Positions 11,866 to 23,537 of a stretch of 64,000 nt of DNA are shown piece after piece; within the stretch, counting starts at the first letter, position 1, and the number at the start of each line of letters is the position of its first letter. The position numbers and the translations under genes were made by a program. The notes beneath the pieces were generated by a model. It did not search any database. It saw nothing but the letters and a program-made list of their open reading frames with translations, and was not told the origin of the DNA. The stretch is from Enchytraeus crypticus (taxonomy: Eukaryota > Annelida > Clitellata > Enchytraeida > Enchytraeidae): assembly GCA_905160935.1 (NCBI GenBank), contig CAJHZI010000472.1, positions 2,239,501 to 2,303,500 on the forward strand, in the 5' to 3' direction.

Positions 11866-11962
11866 AAGGGATAAACTTGTTGATCTATGGAGTGCTCTTT
11901 ATTGAGCGTGAAGGCAGACTTTGAGTGTGAACTTGGCAGAACACTGTTGAGAGAACGAGTGA
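11866..11962 (+). mobile_element. Repeat family D, truncated copy
   Basis: Shares tgtgaagggataaacttgtt, atggagtgctctttat and cagaacactg with copies at 15295-15555, 20700-21012 and 44783-45185. Only the 3' third is kept. Confidence 0.55.
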
Positions 11963-13735
11963 AGTTAAATTAGAACTCTGTCTAACTTTGATAAAACTAG
12001 TCTTTTTATTGTGAAATGCTTGAAGTTCCTGCGCTCTATTACTCGAGAATTTATGATAAACAACGATTAGTGCGTAGGCGTGAGAATCTGATGGAAAAAC
12101 ACGAGAAAAGCGTGAAATGGATAGGCTATCCTGATATGATCTGGGGGAGACAAGTTTATTAACGGCGTAAAACTGTTCAACCTTTTAAAATGTTAATTAA
12201 AGAATTTATTTTAAAAAAACTTATTTTGTGAAGGGGCGGAAGGGGGGAGGTGATTCGGCCAACTCATTTTTTCAGGGGTGCTAAAAGAAGATAGAGGGTA
12301 AACACGGGGGGCCTCATCTACCCCTACCAGCTTAGTCTATAATTATTTCTAACGAAATCTACATTTAAGTTTTATTGACAGTAGGATAGGTCTAATTCTA
12401 AAAGTTAAAATTAATAGTATGCTAATTTTTCGTATTTTAATATAACTTCATTAAATGATTAATCCAAATTACATCCGCATCTCAGAATTTATGATCTTCA
12501 CTTGCATCCTTCATATTGTTATACATCGAAACCTTAGGTCAAAAATATTTTATATGCGCCTACTATTAAGTTTTATGACACTTATAATAATAATCCTCTA
12601 TGGCTTATTGAAAATTTAATGCAATTTAAATTTCTGCAGTAGGTCGACTTCCGCTTATGAGTCTTTCAATAATTAGTAATAAACTTTTTAGATTTAATAT
12701 GATGTGGGAACTAAGTTAGGCAATTCTGTGGTCACTAATTAAATTATATTGAGGCTTCATTTATTTGAAACACTAGGTATAAAATGACATAAATTACTAA
12801 CTTTGTTGATATTTGTCGAAATTACTATTTGATAAATTACTAACTTTGATCATATTAGTCGAAATTTATATGGAGTAGATAGGCCTAATCAGAATTTTAA
12901 TAAGATTTTCTTACTATTTACTTTTATATAAAAGTAAATAATTATTATGCTATTATCATTATGATAATAGCATCGAAATAGTAGCACAATGGGTTGTTTT
13001 AGTTATTAAATCTAAACTAGGATAAAAATATAATCTTCGCATGCAAAAATGTTTAAACCTGGCCCGAAAAGTAGTCTGTGGAAAAACTATTAAAAATAGA
13101 AACAAATTTCTTGGCAAAATATTAAGTTCGCAATTAACATAACAACAAAATCCGTCCGTGAGCCAACTATCAAGTTTCAATTGGAATGGACAAAGTAATT
13201 GCAGTTAGTTTCATTTCCATATATTTATTTAGAACAGCGTCATCAAAATTCAGCATCACTTTTATCTATTTTGATTGAAGTCTACTTTCAGATCATGTTG
13301 TAATACACATATATAATGAATTATTTCTCAAATAAATGGTGTTATACCCAAGGAATTGATATTCAAAATAATCTCTACTGAAATGAGATAAAGATAAAGT
13401 AAGAAGAGCCTTATTTATCTATACCAAAACTTGCGACGGAAACAGCATTGATATTTTGTTAAAGGAAACAAACCATAAAAATAGATAAAAATTATATTTA
13501 TTTTCAGTTACATGTGTTGTAGCCTATAGCATTGTAGCAGCTTTTTAATTTATTGTCCAACTTCAAGGTCCCCTCAGTCTGTTGTATAGGCTATTTTGGA
13601 GTTAAATAAACATGTTATTTGATAAACAAATAACAATACGAAAGAAGCTACCATAAAAGAGCCATAGCTTTGATTAGAGAACGACCCAAATTGATTCGCT
13701 GGCCCATACTTAAGCGCTCAGCTGTTTCTTTATTT
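11963..13735. other. AT-rich stretch without genes
   Basis: No coding region. It holds a short perfect inverted repeat at 12949-12972 (tgctattatca with tgataatagca). Nothing else is recognisable. Confidence 0.55.
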
Positions 13736-13744
13736 TTTTATTTG

Positions 13745-13985
13745 AATGTCTCAATAGCGCAATGGTTAGAGGTGTAGATAGCGTCATGAAGTTTTAAATG
13801 ACAGATCCTGAGGTGAATTGAACCCTCGTGGGTTCGAATCCCAGCCGCGCTGATCTGAGAGTAAAATCTAGGGCATTTACTGGACTGGATACACGGAAAA
13901 TGAACAAAATTGCCTAACGGATTTAACATGTGGTATTAAAAGTGATAGATATCAACGTAGTCGATCATTTCACTATAATGTGGGT
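13745..13985 (+). mobile_element. SINE family B (tRNA-headed), copy 1
   Basis: The tRNA-like head has an A-box-like tagcgcaatggttagagg and a B-box gggttcgaatccc. A body about 150 bp long (ggatttaacatg.., gtgatagatatcaac) is shared with 17990-18215 and, inverted, with 22612-22850. It ends next to a TTA run. Confidence 0.75.
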
Positions 13986-14452
13986 TATTATTATTATTAT
14001 TTACTATTTTTCAGCTACTTTACAGAAATCTTTGAATGTTAAAATTAGCGAGAAGAAGTTCAGATTATGCCTAAGTATATTTGACTTTCCTTCAATTGGA
14101 TATTTTTTAATATTTTATTATTATTGACTGTCAATATAATATTTTCAAAATCTTCACTTGTTTCGGGAAAAATAGATTGTTGCATATCCGCTATTAATGC
14201 ATCAACTGATTCATATATTGTCTGTATATAGTTTCCTTAGTATTCTTTGTGATGATTTAAGTACCTTCATTCGTGGTAGTATCTCTCTTTCAAACTTTCT
14301 GCCAAGTAGCAGGTGCAATGTACAGATTCCTACTTATAAGCTACCTTCATGCTCCATAGAGAACACTCCATCGATTAAGTGTTAATATGCTCACTTTTTT
14401 TATTTATTTAAAAGTAAGACATACAATGAAATATAAGACATAAGCGAAGGGA

Positions 14453-14865
14453 CCTCTCTCTCTCTCTCTCTCTCTCTCTCAGTGTATTGCCTACTGGTAG
14501 GTCCATGTTATATTAAGCCTCCAAATTTCTCGGTCTTCCGCTTTTCTCTTCATGTCCTCTTATGAGTGGGTCTTTAAATTATCTAACATACCTAATATCT
14601 GCCTGCTTCTGCCTCTTTTTCCTTCCATTCTACCTTCTATGACATCTTTTAATAGACTTTCCGCCCTTAGAATGTGTCCTATCCATCTCTTCTTCCTATT
14701 TCTTAATAATCCTCTCCATTCTTCTCCGTATCTACATTTCCAATAACTCTAGTTTCCTAATATCTTCCTTTCTTTAGGTCCGTGTTTCACATCTATACAA
14801 TAGCGTGGTGCAAACCAAAGTTTTCACTCTCTATCTTGTGTCTTTCTTTAGACACAGAAAGGGAT
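14453..14865 (-). mobile_element. RTE-like LINE 3' fragment with (GA)n tail
   Basis: The minus strand encodes decayed motifs of the reverse transcriptase C-terminus (LETRTLKK-type, WIRRRM-type, HSKGG-type). The 3' end carries the conserved tail sequence ending in gagaga, here read as ctctctctc at 14453-14480. Confidence 0.7.
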
Positions 14866-14869
14866 ATGC

Positions 14870-15290
14870 GAAGGGATATGCCTTCGAATACCCATAGCCA
14901 ACCCATGGCTGTAATGACATAATTATAGTTGTTGAGTGAAATTTGTGAAACGCTAAAGCTACGAATTTGTAATAATTTTCAGTCGATCAGTCAAAGCAAT
15001 AACTTTAGTCATCAGAGAAGGCATCCTCGTCGACGAGGTTTATTTTCAAAGTGATTCAGATGAAATGTATTAAGGTTATGACATGGAATGAGTAAAAGCC
15101 TTGAGAAATGCTTTACGCGAATTCAGGAAGATTGCACTCAACTTTTCAAATTCAATATATTTAGTAAGCAGACATTTATTAAATTTAGCTATCAGATTAT
15201 TTACTGTAAAACGACTGCACCTCTTACCTATGCTAATATTATTCAATTAATTGCATCGTTTATTAATTTCAATTCCCGTGTTGTGTTCGG
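14870..15290. other. Stretch without genes
   Basis: No recognisable coding region or repeat, apart from a short open frame at 15088-15342 without motifs. Confidence 0.5.
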
Positions 15291-15294
15291 GACA

Positions 15295-15555
15295 TTGAAG
15301 AATAGATCAACCGTTAACTACACGTGTCGTAAGAGCGACTGATCAAAAATTGAGGAAGCTAACGGGAAGCAACTTCAGAAGACATGTTAGTAACACACTA
15401 TACGCCACATTGAGGTATGAACAAGATGAACAAGTAGGCCCTTTGTGAAGGACTTATATCTTCGATAGATGGCGTGCTCTTTATGGATCGTGAAAGCAGC
15501 ATATGATAAGCATATGCACCGTGGACCTGCCGATTGACAGAACACTAAAGCGAGA
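15295..15555 (+). mobile_element. Repeat family D, copy
   Basis: Contains acacgtgtcgtaag, gaggaagctaacgggaag, cctttgtgaagg, gatggcgtgctctttatgga and ends ggacctgccgattgacagaa..gagagagaa. The end resembles the 3' end of the RTE-like LINE. Confidence 0.65.
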
Positions 15556-15639
15556 GAGAATTATATTTAAAAATACATGAACATACTTCTTGCAGTAATA
15601 ATACTAAAATTAGAGTCCCTTTCTGTATGGTATCACAAA

Positions 15640-15735
15640 TGACACTAGCCGATACCGCCGGTTGGGAATTCGAACCGATGGATTCCTGAATAACAGAAGC
15701 ACTACCAACTCAGCTATTTCACAAGCTATTGAGAC
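15640..15735 (-). mobile_element. tRNA-like SINE head
   Basis: On the minus strand tagctgagttggtagtgc (A-box-like) and ggttcgaattcc (B-box) are spaced as in tRNA. The acceptor stem does not pair well, so this is a SINE head rather than a tRNA gene. Similar heads lie at 57165-57245 and 33510-33590. Confidence 0.55.
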
Positions 15736-15739
15736 ATGC

Positions 15740-16840
15740 ATACGTTTCTTTATTTTTTGTTTACTTTTATAAGTTAGTTAGCACTTTATTTCATCATAGT
15801 CACAGTTAACTTAGTACCATTCTTAATTTGGACTCTCTGCTTCTGACTTAATTTTTAAGGTTGCATGAACTCAATTACGAAATTGAGAGTTAATTAATGT
15901 CTGCGGTTTCGATTTTAAGCGAAAAGTTATTACTTTTTTAATTGGCAAATTAACTAATAATAAACTCTCTAAGTAATTTTCATACACCTAACTTGTAAAG
16001 ATTACTGTTCCTTTATAGTAAATACAGCAAAGAGTGCTAGTAATATTTATCAGTATTCTTTGAACGCATAAACTGGTCACTGCATTTCGCGGAAAAATGT
16101 TTCAAAACTATTCATATTTCTGAAATGACTAATCATTTATAGGCGGTCTCTTTAATAGAGAGTAATTATGACATAAGTCAAGACCTTCAACAATCTGTAC
16201 TTAGCATCAATCATCATTCCTATCGAACACATAATTTGTAGCCAGAATTTGAACCAACTATTTGGAGATACTCCAAATATTCCATATTTCTTCATATTTC
16301 ACGCATTACTATACATTTCTCTTTTGCAAGTGCACTTTCATTGGACGGAACATTAAACAAAAAAGGGCGATTCAAATAACACGCCGTCACACTGAAACAA
16401 ATACTTCTGTAATTTAATGACAGAAGATGATTTCGGCAATAGAGATATTATTGCAATAAAATACCAAACTTCTTAACCGCAAAAATTACCGACATAATAA
16501 ATTGCCACAAACAGCGATATTTTATGGCGAATTGCATGACTATGGAATATCATAAATGATTTATACCATTGTACTGAATTTCATTTTATTTTTCAAAGTG
16601 GACTTCAAGTTTTCATCATTGCGTATCTATCGTACAGGAGGCTTAAATTTTACGCAGAATCGATGAATTTATTTTAGTTTACTCTCGTAACCACGTCCGA
16701 GTCACTCCGCAGATAACTCCGGAAGGTCGAGGACGGCTGATCCTGGAAGTTATATAGTTGGGGTTCCATATAATCCCGAAAAGAGGGTATGGGGTGTTAG
16801 TGTCTATGGAAAATGATCTTAATGAATAACAATATTAGCC
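15740..16840. other. Stretch without genes
   Basis: No coding region or repeat recognised. Confidence 0.5.
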
Positions 16841-16845
16841 TACAT

Positions 16846-17045
16846 GTCATCATCATCATCATCCCTTGAATCCCAGTTTAACCAGGGTCGGGATACAAAT
16901 GGACTGTCTCAAATCCTCTCTGTCCTACACCACACCATCAGCCAATCCCCTATCTGAGACTTTTACATTCGTTTAAATTTTTGTAGCAATTTCTGCAGCC
17001 TAGGCGCTTACCAACCGAATGCCCTTTCTGACGTTGGACTATTAG
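16846..17045 (-). mobile_element. Repeat family C with (GATGAT)n tail
   Basis: The reverse complement reads aacgtcagaaagggc, ggcgcctaggctgcagaaat, then ..gtttaaactgggattcaaggg and GATGAT units. It matches 53180-53405, with partial copies at about 29860-30002, 34685-34745 and 11180-11240. No protein is visible. Confidence 0.65.
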
Positions 17046-17049
17046 CCTA

Positions 17050-17985
17050 CATGTAAGTGCTTTAAATCTCTTTCGGTTTAAATAGTTTCACTTTTAGTCC
17101 GTTGTGGAAATAAAATTGGAATTAAGATATACCAACATGAGTAAGAAGATCAAAATAACTTTATTAAAAATATTCTAAGGGTGTGTGAAATTGCCTTTCC
17201 TGTATTGTGATTTTTTTATTCTCTTATGGTTTTTATATTATTGCCACAGCTACTTTTTATATTAACACTTTATTGTAAAATTTATTTAATATATAATTTA
17301 AACTCTATAATAACATATTTTAATCACAATTCTAAAATATTATTTGAAACGTGAGGTATAAAGAAAGAACTACTTTCCAAGTCGATATATTGTACACATA
17401 AAATGAATTTAACAAGTGTCGTTATTTACTATTTCGGATTGTGGATTTTGTATAAGCTAAATATAGAATTATAAGATTACTAATGAAGGCTGCCGCTTGG
17501 CTACTCAATCTGCCTCAGTGCAAACCTTACAAACATACCGCCATACCATATTCACCAGGGTTAATTTTGCACTATATAGTGGTTGACTATTTTAAGCGAT
17601 GCAAATTTGCTTACCGCAAGAATGTGCATCAGTATACACTTAGTACATTCACGTAATGACGATCATTATTTGCAGTTGTTATGGTCTTGTTGAGTATTGT
17701 CGGCAGTTTGACGGGTCTTTTTTTCTTGTTATGAGTTAAATGCTATTTAGACACATATTAGGATATTACACTCTTGAAAAGATCCAAGTAATCTTTCGTA
17801 GTATTTCCATTAGGTTGAGCTGATAGATGATACGTACATTGATCGCCTGATGATCATCAGATGCAGGGTTCAAATTCAGTGTGCGGTTCTACTGGCAGGC
17901 TTTTATGATAGGAAACTGATATTAAAATTGAATCATTTTAGTTCTGTCTTCAAGTTAGCGAGAGTCATTTTTTGCAAAATGCGGT
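17050..17985. other. Stretch without genes
   Basis: AT-rich. A tRNA-like head with B-box gggttcaaattc occurs near 17830-17895. Nothing else seen. Confidence 0.45.
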
Positions 17986-17989
17986 ATGA

Positions 17990-18215
17990 TATGAATGTCT
18001 AAATAGCGTAGGGGTAACGTCATGAAGTTTTAAATGACAAATTCTGAGGTGAATTAACCCTCGTGGGTTAGAATCCTGGCCTCGCTGATCTGAAAGTAAA
18101 ATCTCGGATATTAATTGGACTGGTTACACCGAAAATGGTCTAAATTGCCTAAAGGATTAAGCATGTTGTTTTAAAAGTGATAGATAACAACATAGTTGAT
18201 TATTCACTGTAAGCG
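17990..18215 (+). mobile_element. SINE family B, copy 2
   Basis: Aligns along its length with 13745-13985 (gcgtcatgaagttttaaatg, ctcgtgggttagaatcc, aagtgatagataacaaca), with a decayed A-box. Confidence 0.75.
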
Positions 18216-18427
18216 TGTTTACTTTTTTACTCTTTATCTTTCGTTGAAAGGCGTTTTCTATTAATTAAATTTCATTCTTCTTTCTATAGATGATGAACTG
18301 ACTCGTTATTACAGTTTAACTTGTTTACTTTTTTACTCTTTATCTTTCGTTGAAAGGCGTTTTCTATTAATTAAATTTCATTCTTCTTTCTATAGATGAT
18401 GAACTGACTCGTTATTACAGTTTAACT
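18216..18427. repeat. Exact 106-bp tandem duplication
   Basis: Two copies, 18216-18321 and 18322-18427, both starting tgtttacttttttactc and ending cagtttaact. I see no difference between them. Confidence 0.95.
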
Positions 18428-19280
18428 TGAAAGAGTTTGTTAACGAAAGATTGGATGTAATAGTAGTTATGCGAAGCCATTACAGACGCATAATGATGAT
18501 GCAAAATATAGAAGCAAATGCTATAGGTTGACATATGAGATTTGTATCTAGATATGAAAACAGATTACAGACACGGAATTACATGTATATGCCAAGGGCC
18601 TGCCACTAGGCAAAACCAGGATTGAAAAAAAATCATTAGATGGCTTTCAATTGCACCTCTTAAGTACTCCACTGTTTTTGCATCACGTGTAAGTATATTC
18701 ACTCTTATCCGGTCATCCTGAAGGTGAAATTCTTCAATTGGAGTAATTCAATGATTGAATAGGTTTTATAGAAAGACGTGCAGTTTCGAAAACAAACTGA
18801 TGATTGATTGATTACTTCTTAATAATCCTGCGCACCGGAAATAATTTCCCGAGAATTTCGTTCTACCGAATCAAACTTCTTAGCGTCCAGTTTGAGAGGT
18901 TACTAACATGCATGACGTCATTTGAACAGTTGTTCATCAGCCCACTGCTCATCACAACACGTGCACGAAAATTTCTATTTCTGTGCCGCTCGCTGACACA
19001 GGGTGTAATTAATTATCTGGAGGAATGGTAAACAACACCATCATCGAACAATTTGTTATGAAATGAGCGCACGGCACTGACCAGCTGAGAGCCGGTCAAA
19101 GGTTTGAGTGATGAATGGCCAAGTTGCGTGCAGTGGAATTCCTAACCGTCTGTGTATTTTATGATTATTCATACTAAAATAAAAATCTAAGTTTTTCTTT
19201 GACAAAAGTTTTAAATTAAAATTTGTGTATTCTTGATACATTAAATAGTTGTAATGAATTTGTGGTTCATATTATATACA
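18428..19280. other. Stretch without genes
   Basis: No coding region recognised. The open frame at 18804-19031 has no motif. Confidence 0.5.
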
Positions 19281-19287
19281 CTCAGGT

Positions 19288-19290
19288 ATG

Positions 19291-19324
<34 letters not shown>

Positions 19325-19394
19325 TGTATGTATGTATGTATGTATGTATGTATGTATGTATGTATGTATGTATGTATGTATGTATGTATGTATG

Positions 19395-19425
<31 letters not shown>
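19288..19425. repeat. (TATG)n microsatellite
   Basis: About 31 TATG units. It explains the long Cys-Met-Tyr-Val open frames here. Confidence 0.97.
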
Positions 19426-19426
<1 letters not shown>

Positions 19427-19427
19427 G

Positions 19428-19520
19428 CCAATATTAACGGCAGTTTCTTCTCTCTAGAGCGATATCAAGGACGGTCGAGTCCAGATTGAGATATAGTCAC
19501 TGGATCCAGCCAGTGGCGAT
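19428..19520 (-). mobile_element. SINE family A, degenerate copy
   Basis: Retains attaacggcagtttcttc, agcgatatcaaggacggtcg and gccagtggcgatgtcgg of the family A sequence. Confidence 0.45.
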
Positions 19521-19850
19521 GTCGGCAGGCCTACTAATAATTGGTCTAATTTTGATTCCACTTTGTTCAGTGTTGTCAAGGATGTCGGTAGCACTTTTTT
19601 TAAAATTACTATGCAAACAAAAATATTCATTAGTCGAGAACAGAAAGCATCAAACTTTAATTACTTGTCAATGTTTCTTGTAACATAAAATTTCTGCAAA
19701 ATGAAAATGACTATCGCGATGTTATATTTTTAGGACTTAAGGTAATTAATGGGTAAACAATCTGAGGACAGTCTGAGGACAAAATTGAAAAATCCAAAAA
19801 TAGATGTAAATAATATTAGATATCTCTAAAGAGCTATAAGCAAATTTACT

Positions 19851-20089
19851 AAATGCTTTGCATTAAGAAGGAGGAGGAAGAAAAGGATAGGACTCATTCT
19901 AAGAGCGGAAAGTTGACTGAAATAGGCTATAGAAGGTAAAATGAGAAGAGGCAGGAGCAGAGGCGGACCAAGATTAGAAGTGTTAGATGATTTAAAGATC
20001 CACTCATATATGGACATGGAGAAAAGTGTAAGACAGAGAAGAGAGGAAGAGTTATATACTATGAACCTGCCAGTAGGCAATGAACTATT

Positions 20090-20150
<61 letters not shown>
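19851..20150 (+). mobile_element. RTE-like LINE 3' fragment with (GA)n tail
   Basis: Decayed coding end (KRIGLILRAES type, [28 protein letters not shown]) followed by a long GA run at 20093-20144. An inverted copy of part of it follows at 20151-20210. Confidence 0.75.
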
Positions 20151-20210
20151 CTTCCTCTCTTCTCTGTCTTTCACTTTTCTCCATGTCCATATATGAATGG
20201 ATCTTTAAAT
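19990..20210. repeat. Fold-back: two 60-bp arms around a GA loop
   Basis: The arm 19990-20049 (tttaaagatccactcat..aagagaggaag) is repeated in reverse complement at 20151-20210 with only one or two differences. About 100 bp containing the (GA)n run lies between. Confidence 0.85.
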
Positions 20211-20214
20211 TAAG

Positions 20215-20690
20215 GCTGCAGTATTAAAACACTAAAAGTTACATATCCCAATCTTCAAAACGATATTGATTATTGTCTGCCTATACGTTCTTAGATCGTT
20301 CATACTAACGTATCGATGATACATACATCTTACAATCCCATGTCAAAACAATATGAACTGGCCGTGTGTAAACTAGTCAAGACGTTCTATGATAAATTGC
20401 TACTTGTGCAGAGTGATTAATGGCGATACCTGCCATATGTACAATGCAGTTCTAAATAATCTAATATTCTTCTCCAGTGTCCATAAAAATGTCATATCCT
20501 GTGTCCATATAATTAGAGGCCGTCTAGTTCATCTTTTACAAGTGCTTTGTGCGAATATATTTTGAGTGACATTTGAATCAGAGGGTGCCTATCATCATTT
20601 TCTGATAGGAAAATGGACATTAAACCTCCTATGATAGTAGATACCCGGTGTTGTGCTCTGGTGTGCTTGGACCACTACATAATAGGGCAA
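20215..20690. other. Stretch without genes
   Basis: No coding region or repeat recognised. Confidence 0.5.
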
Positions 20691-20699
20691 CCAGAAACG

Positions 20700-21012
20700 A
20701 TCTGCCTCGTGAACGTAAGAGGCGACTAAAGGCAGTAGCTGAGGATGGCAAGAGGGGACCCACCTCACCATGAAATATTTTCCCCCTGGATTAAATGGTA
20801 ATTAATCCACCTAACTGAGGAAGGTAACGGGAAACCACCTCAGAAGCCATATTTTCCCAAGCTATAGGTTACATAAGGTACTGATAAGGCATAGACTTAG
20901 GAAGGGATTAACTTGTTGATCTAAGGAGTGCTCTTATGGAGCGAGAAAACAGACTTTGAGTACGAATATGTACCTTGAATCTACCACTTGACAGTGCACT
21001 GAAGTAGGAGAA
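20700..21012 (+). mobile_element. Repeat family D, longest copy
   Basis: Contains taagaggcgactaaaggcag, aggtaacgggaaaccacctc, ttacataaggtactgataag, gggattaacttgttgatcta and the conserved end with ctaccacttgacagtgcac. No protein coding is visible. Confidence 0.65.
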
Positions 21013-21027
21013 GATAACAGATAGCAA

Positions 21028-21053
21028 GCAGTAAATAATAATAACAATAATAA

Positions 21054-21141
<88 letters not shown>
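21028..21141. repeat. (ACT)n/(AAT)n microsatellite
   Basis: Runs of ACT then AAT ending where a LINE fragment starts. Confidence 0.9.
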
Positions 21142-21310
21142 CCAGCATGAAAAACCCTTTCTATGGCAGCGCTTATCTATCGCACTCCAGCGTTTTAATG
21201 CTGTCTGCGTTCGTGGCACATTGGCGAATGCGGCCTCCCAGAGCGTAGAGGAACTATTTTAAATATTTTTTCATCTTTCTTTTAATTAAATAAAGTGTTT
21301 TTTATCTTAT
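21142..21310 (+). mobile_element. LINE C-terminal fragment (same subfamily as 10800-11047)
   Basis: ccctttctatggcagcgctt..ggcctcccagagcgtagagg is the reverse complement of the 10845-10950 segment with few changes. It is followed by an AAT-rich tail at 21311-21395. Confidence 0.75.
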
Positions 21311-22090
21311 AATAATAATAATAATAGTAATAAAAATAGTAATAATAATAGTAATCATAATAATAATAATGATAATAATAATAATAATAATAGTACAAGT
21401 AGTAATTGAAGTGAAACCAATTATAATGAGCTTAATTTGTTAAATTTTATTTTTATAACCTTTGTTCACCCAAGGTTGATGTTAGGGATCTAATAGGTCA
21501 CTCTCTAGCTTGCAGCCCTAAAAATGTAAAATATAGTATTTAGTTATAGCGTTCGGTTTGATTTTGAACACGACGCATGTCATATCTATTCCTCGGTCGC
21601 TCACTGTTACAGAAATTCACAAATTAAATTAAGTTGTACCAAATATTTGCCAACTATGTAGTTTTTCAATGAAAATATATTGTTTTGCTAAAATGTATAC
21701 AAATCCTTTAAAAGAACTTAAAACGGAAAGCTGGAGTTCAAGCGTAGTCAGTCACGCCGCGAACATATCTTTCCCCATTATTGGCTTTTGGCACACCTGA
21801 TGTTGGGTGATGAAGATAATCTCGATGTACATGAACAGGCTACCGGTTCAACCATCTGCAACTGGAATATATAATCAACATCAGATTGAATTCAGTAAAA
21901 TACGTATTTAAATTAGGAATAACAGAAATAACTCTTTGTCTTTAGTGTTCACCCAAGTGGCAGGTTTAAGGTATTTGCTTGTATTTATATACATAGACGG
22001 CTTGATATGGAACACTAATAATAATAATAATAGTAATAGTAATAATAGCGATAATTGTAATAAAATAGTAATACCGGCGATATGCTAGAT
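21311..22090. other. AAT-rich and anonymous sequence
   Basis: AAT runs at about 21308-21400 and 22015-22070. The remainder has no recognisable gene. Confidence 0.5.
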
Positions 22091-22094
22091 ACCT

Positions 22095-22290
22095 CTTTTC
22101 TTTGATAGAGACTTTCCATGACTTTGCAAAGATATAATGCAGTCTGTTTTAGCAATTCTTTTAAGCAGCCAGATGACCTCGAGTAGCCGGGCGGTGATTC
22201 AGCATGTGTTGCTCGAATCGTCTTTTATCAAAACTCTGGTTCTTTGCACCTGGGGTATTAAGAAATAAATTTAATAATAAAAATTATTAT
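22095..22290 (-). mobile_element. LINE 3' fragment (subfamily of 2592-3325)
   Basis: catgactttgcaaagatata, gacctcgagtagccgggcgg and ttctttgcacctggggt match the 2783-2960 copy. Here only the last about 170 bp are kept, with an AAT tail. Confidence 0.7.
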
Positions 22291-22321
22291 TATTATTACT
22301 ATTTTTATTATTATTATAATT

Positions 22322-22460
22322 AAAAGGCTTTCCATGACTTTGCCAAGATATAATGCAGTTTTCTTCAGCAATTCTTTTAAGCAGCTTGATGACCTCGAGT
22401 AGTCGGGGAGTCAGCACGTATTGGACCTTTTACACCTGGGGTAAAATAAAATAAATAAAC
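22322..22460 (-). mobile_element. LINE 3' fragment, second adjacent copy
   Basis: Repeats the same 3' sequence (ggctttccatgactttgcca, gatgacctcgagtagtcggg, cacctggggt), with a deletion. Confidence 0.65.
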
Positions 22461-22494
22461 CTAACAATAATACAATTACTAATAATAACAGTAA

Positions 22495-22605
22495 TAAAGT
22501 CCTTCTTTTATCTTATTTTTGGCACAGGGCCCCATACAGCCTAGGGCTTTGAAATATAAAAAATAATAATAGCAATAAATAATAATAATAATAATAATAG
22601 CACGC
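22495..22605 (+). mobile_element. LINE 3' UTR end with AAT tail
   Basis: cagggccccatacagcctag then AAT units, the counterpart of 10740-10780 in reverse. Confidence 0.55.
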
Positions 22606-22611
22606 ATTAGA

Positions 22612-22850
22612 GTGAAATGATCAGCCATGGTGATATCTTTTACCTTTATTGCAACATGTTAAACCCGTTAAGCAATTTATTTCATTTTCCGTAGAGACAG
22701 TCCTGTTTATGTCCGAGATTTTACTCTCAGACAAACTCGGCCTTGAATAGAACCCATGAGATTTAAATTCATCTCAGGATCTATCATTAAGAAGATCATG
22801 ACGTTACCGGACGCCTCTAACCAATAAGCTATTGAGACATTCACTACATA
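22612..22850 (-). mobile_element. SINE family B, copy 3
   Basis: Inverted relative to copies 1 and 2. The reverse complement shows agcttattggttagagg, aacgtcatgatcttctta and aaatctcatgggttctattc. Confidence 0.7.
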
Positions 22851-22859
22851 AATTAAAAG

Positions 22860-23535
22860 GTTAATCTTTTTATAAAGGGTTTATTATACATTACCCGTGC
22901 CTTAATGTAGTTTAAAGCAATCGTAGAAAATAAGCTTTTAATGTGGTTGCCATTTTTCTTCTATAGTATATAGTCAATTCTTACGATATGTACAGTCTAC
23001 AGTTGTAGTTATATGCTTATTCTTTTGTGGAATTAGAACAATTTGATTTAGTACTATGATATTCCGATTTTTAATCGCAGTTATTTACAGCTGTACCTTT
23101 GTAATTTGTGACAATTGCTAGCAATTTGAGCAGATTCAAGATTGATTCTTTTAATCGGTGTTGCAATTTCACATCCAAACGTGCTTGAAAGGAAATGACA
23201 AAATATGATCTAAAACGAACATGCCATTTTATGTATGATTTAAAATCGGCTGCCGTCGACTTACATTGAAAGCAACGACTAATCTAGAATTGAGTTGAAG
23301 ACAGATATTTTGCTAGGAAATGTTACAATACGACATGAAAATGGAAGGTTATGCGTAAATTAAACCTTTAACTTTTGTCTAGATATCATAATTTGTAATT
23401 GATTTAACAGCATTTACGTAGTATTACTTAAATAAAACGAAGAACAACATATAATTTGTAGGTTTTTTTGTGCAAACCTAAATAGATGTAAAATATGATA
23501 TTTTTTGCCCATTGTTTAGTAGATAGATGTACATG
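22860..23535. other. Stretch without genes
   Basis: No coding region or repeat recognised. Confidence 0.5.
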
Positions 23536-23537
23536 TA

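Noticed and set aside
15640..15735. tRNA gene on the minus strand
   Set aside because: A and B boxes are present, but the acceptor and anticodon stems do not pair properly. Similar heads occur in several other places.
19223..19489. 88-residue open frame with Cys-Met-Tyr-Val repeats
   Set aside because: Translation of a (TATG)n microsatellite. No start context or other evidence.
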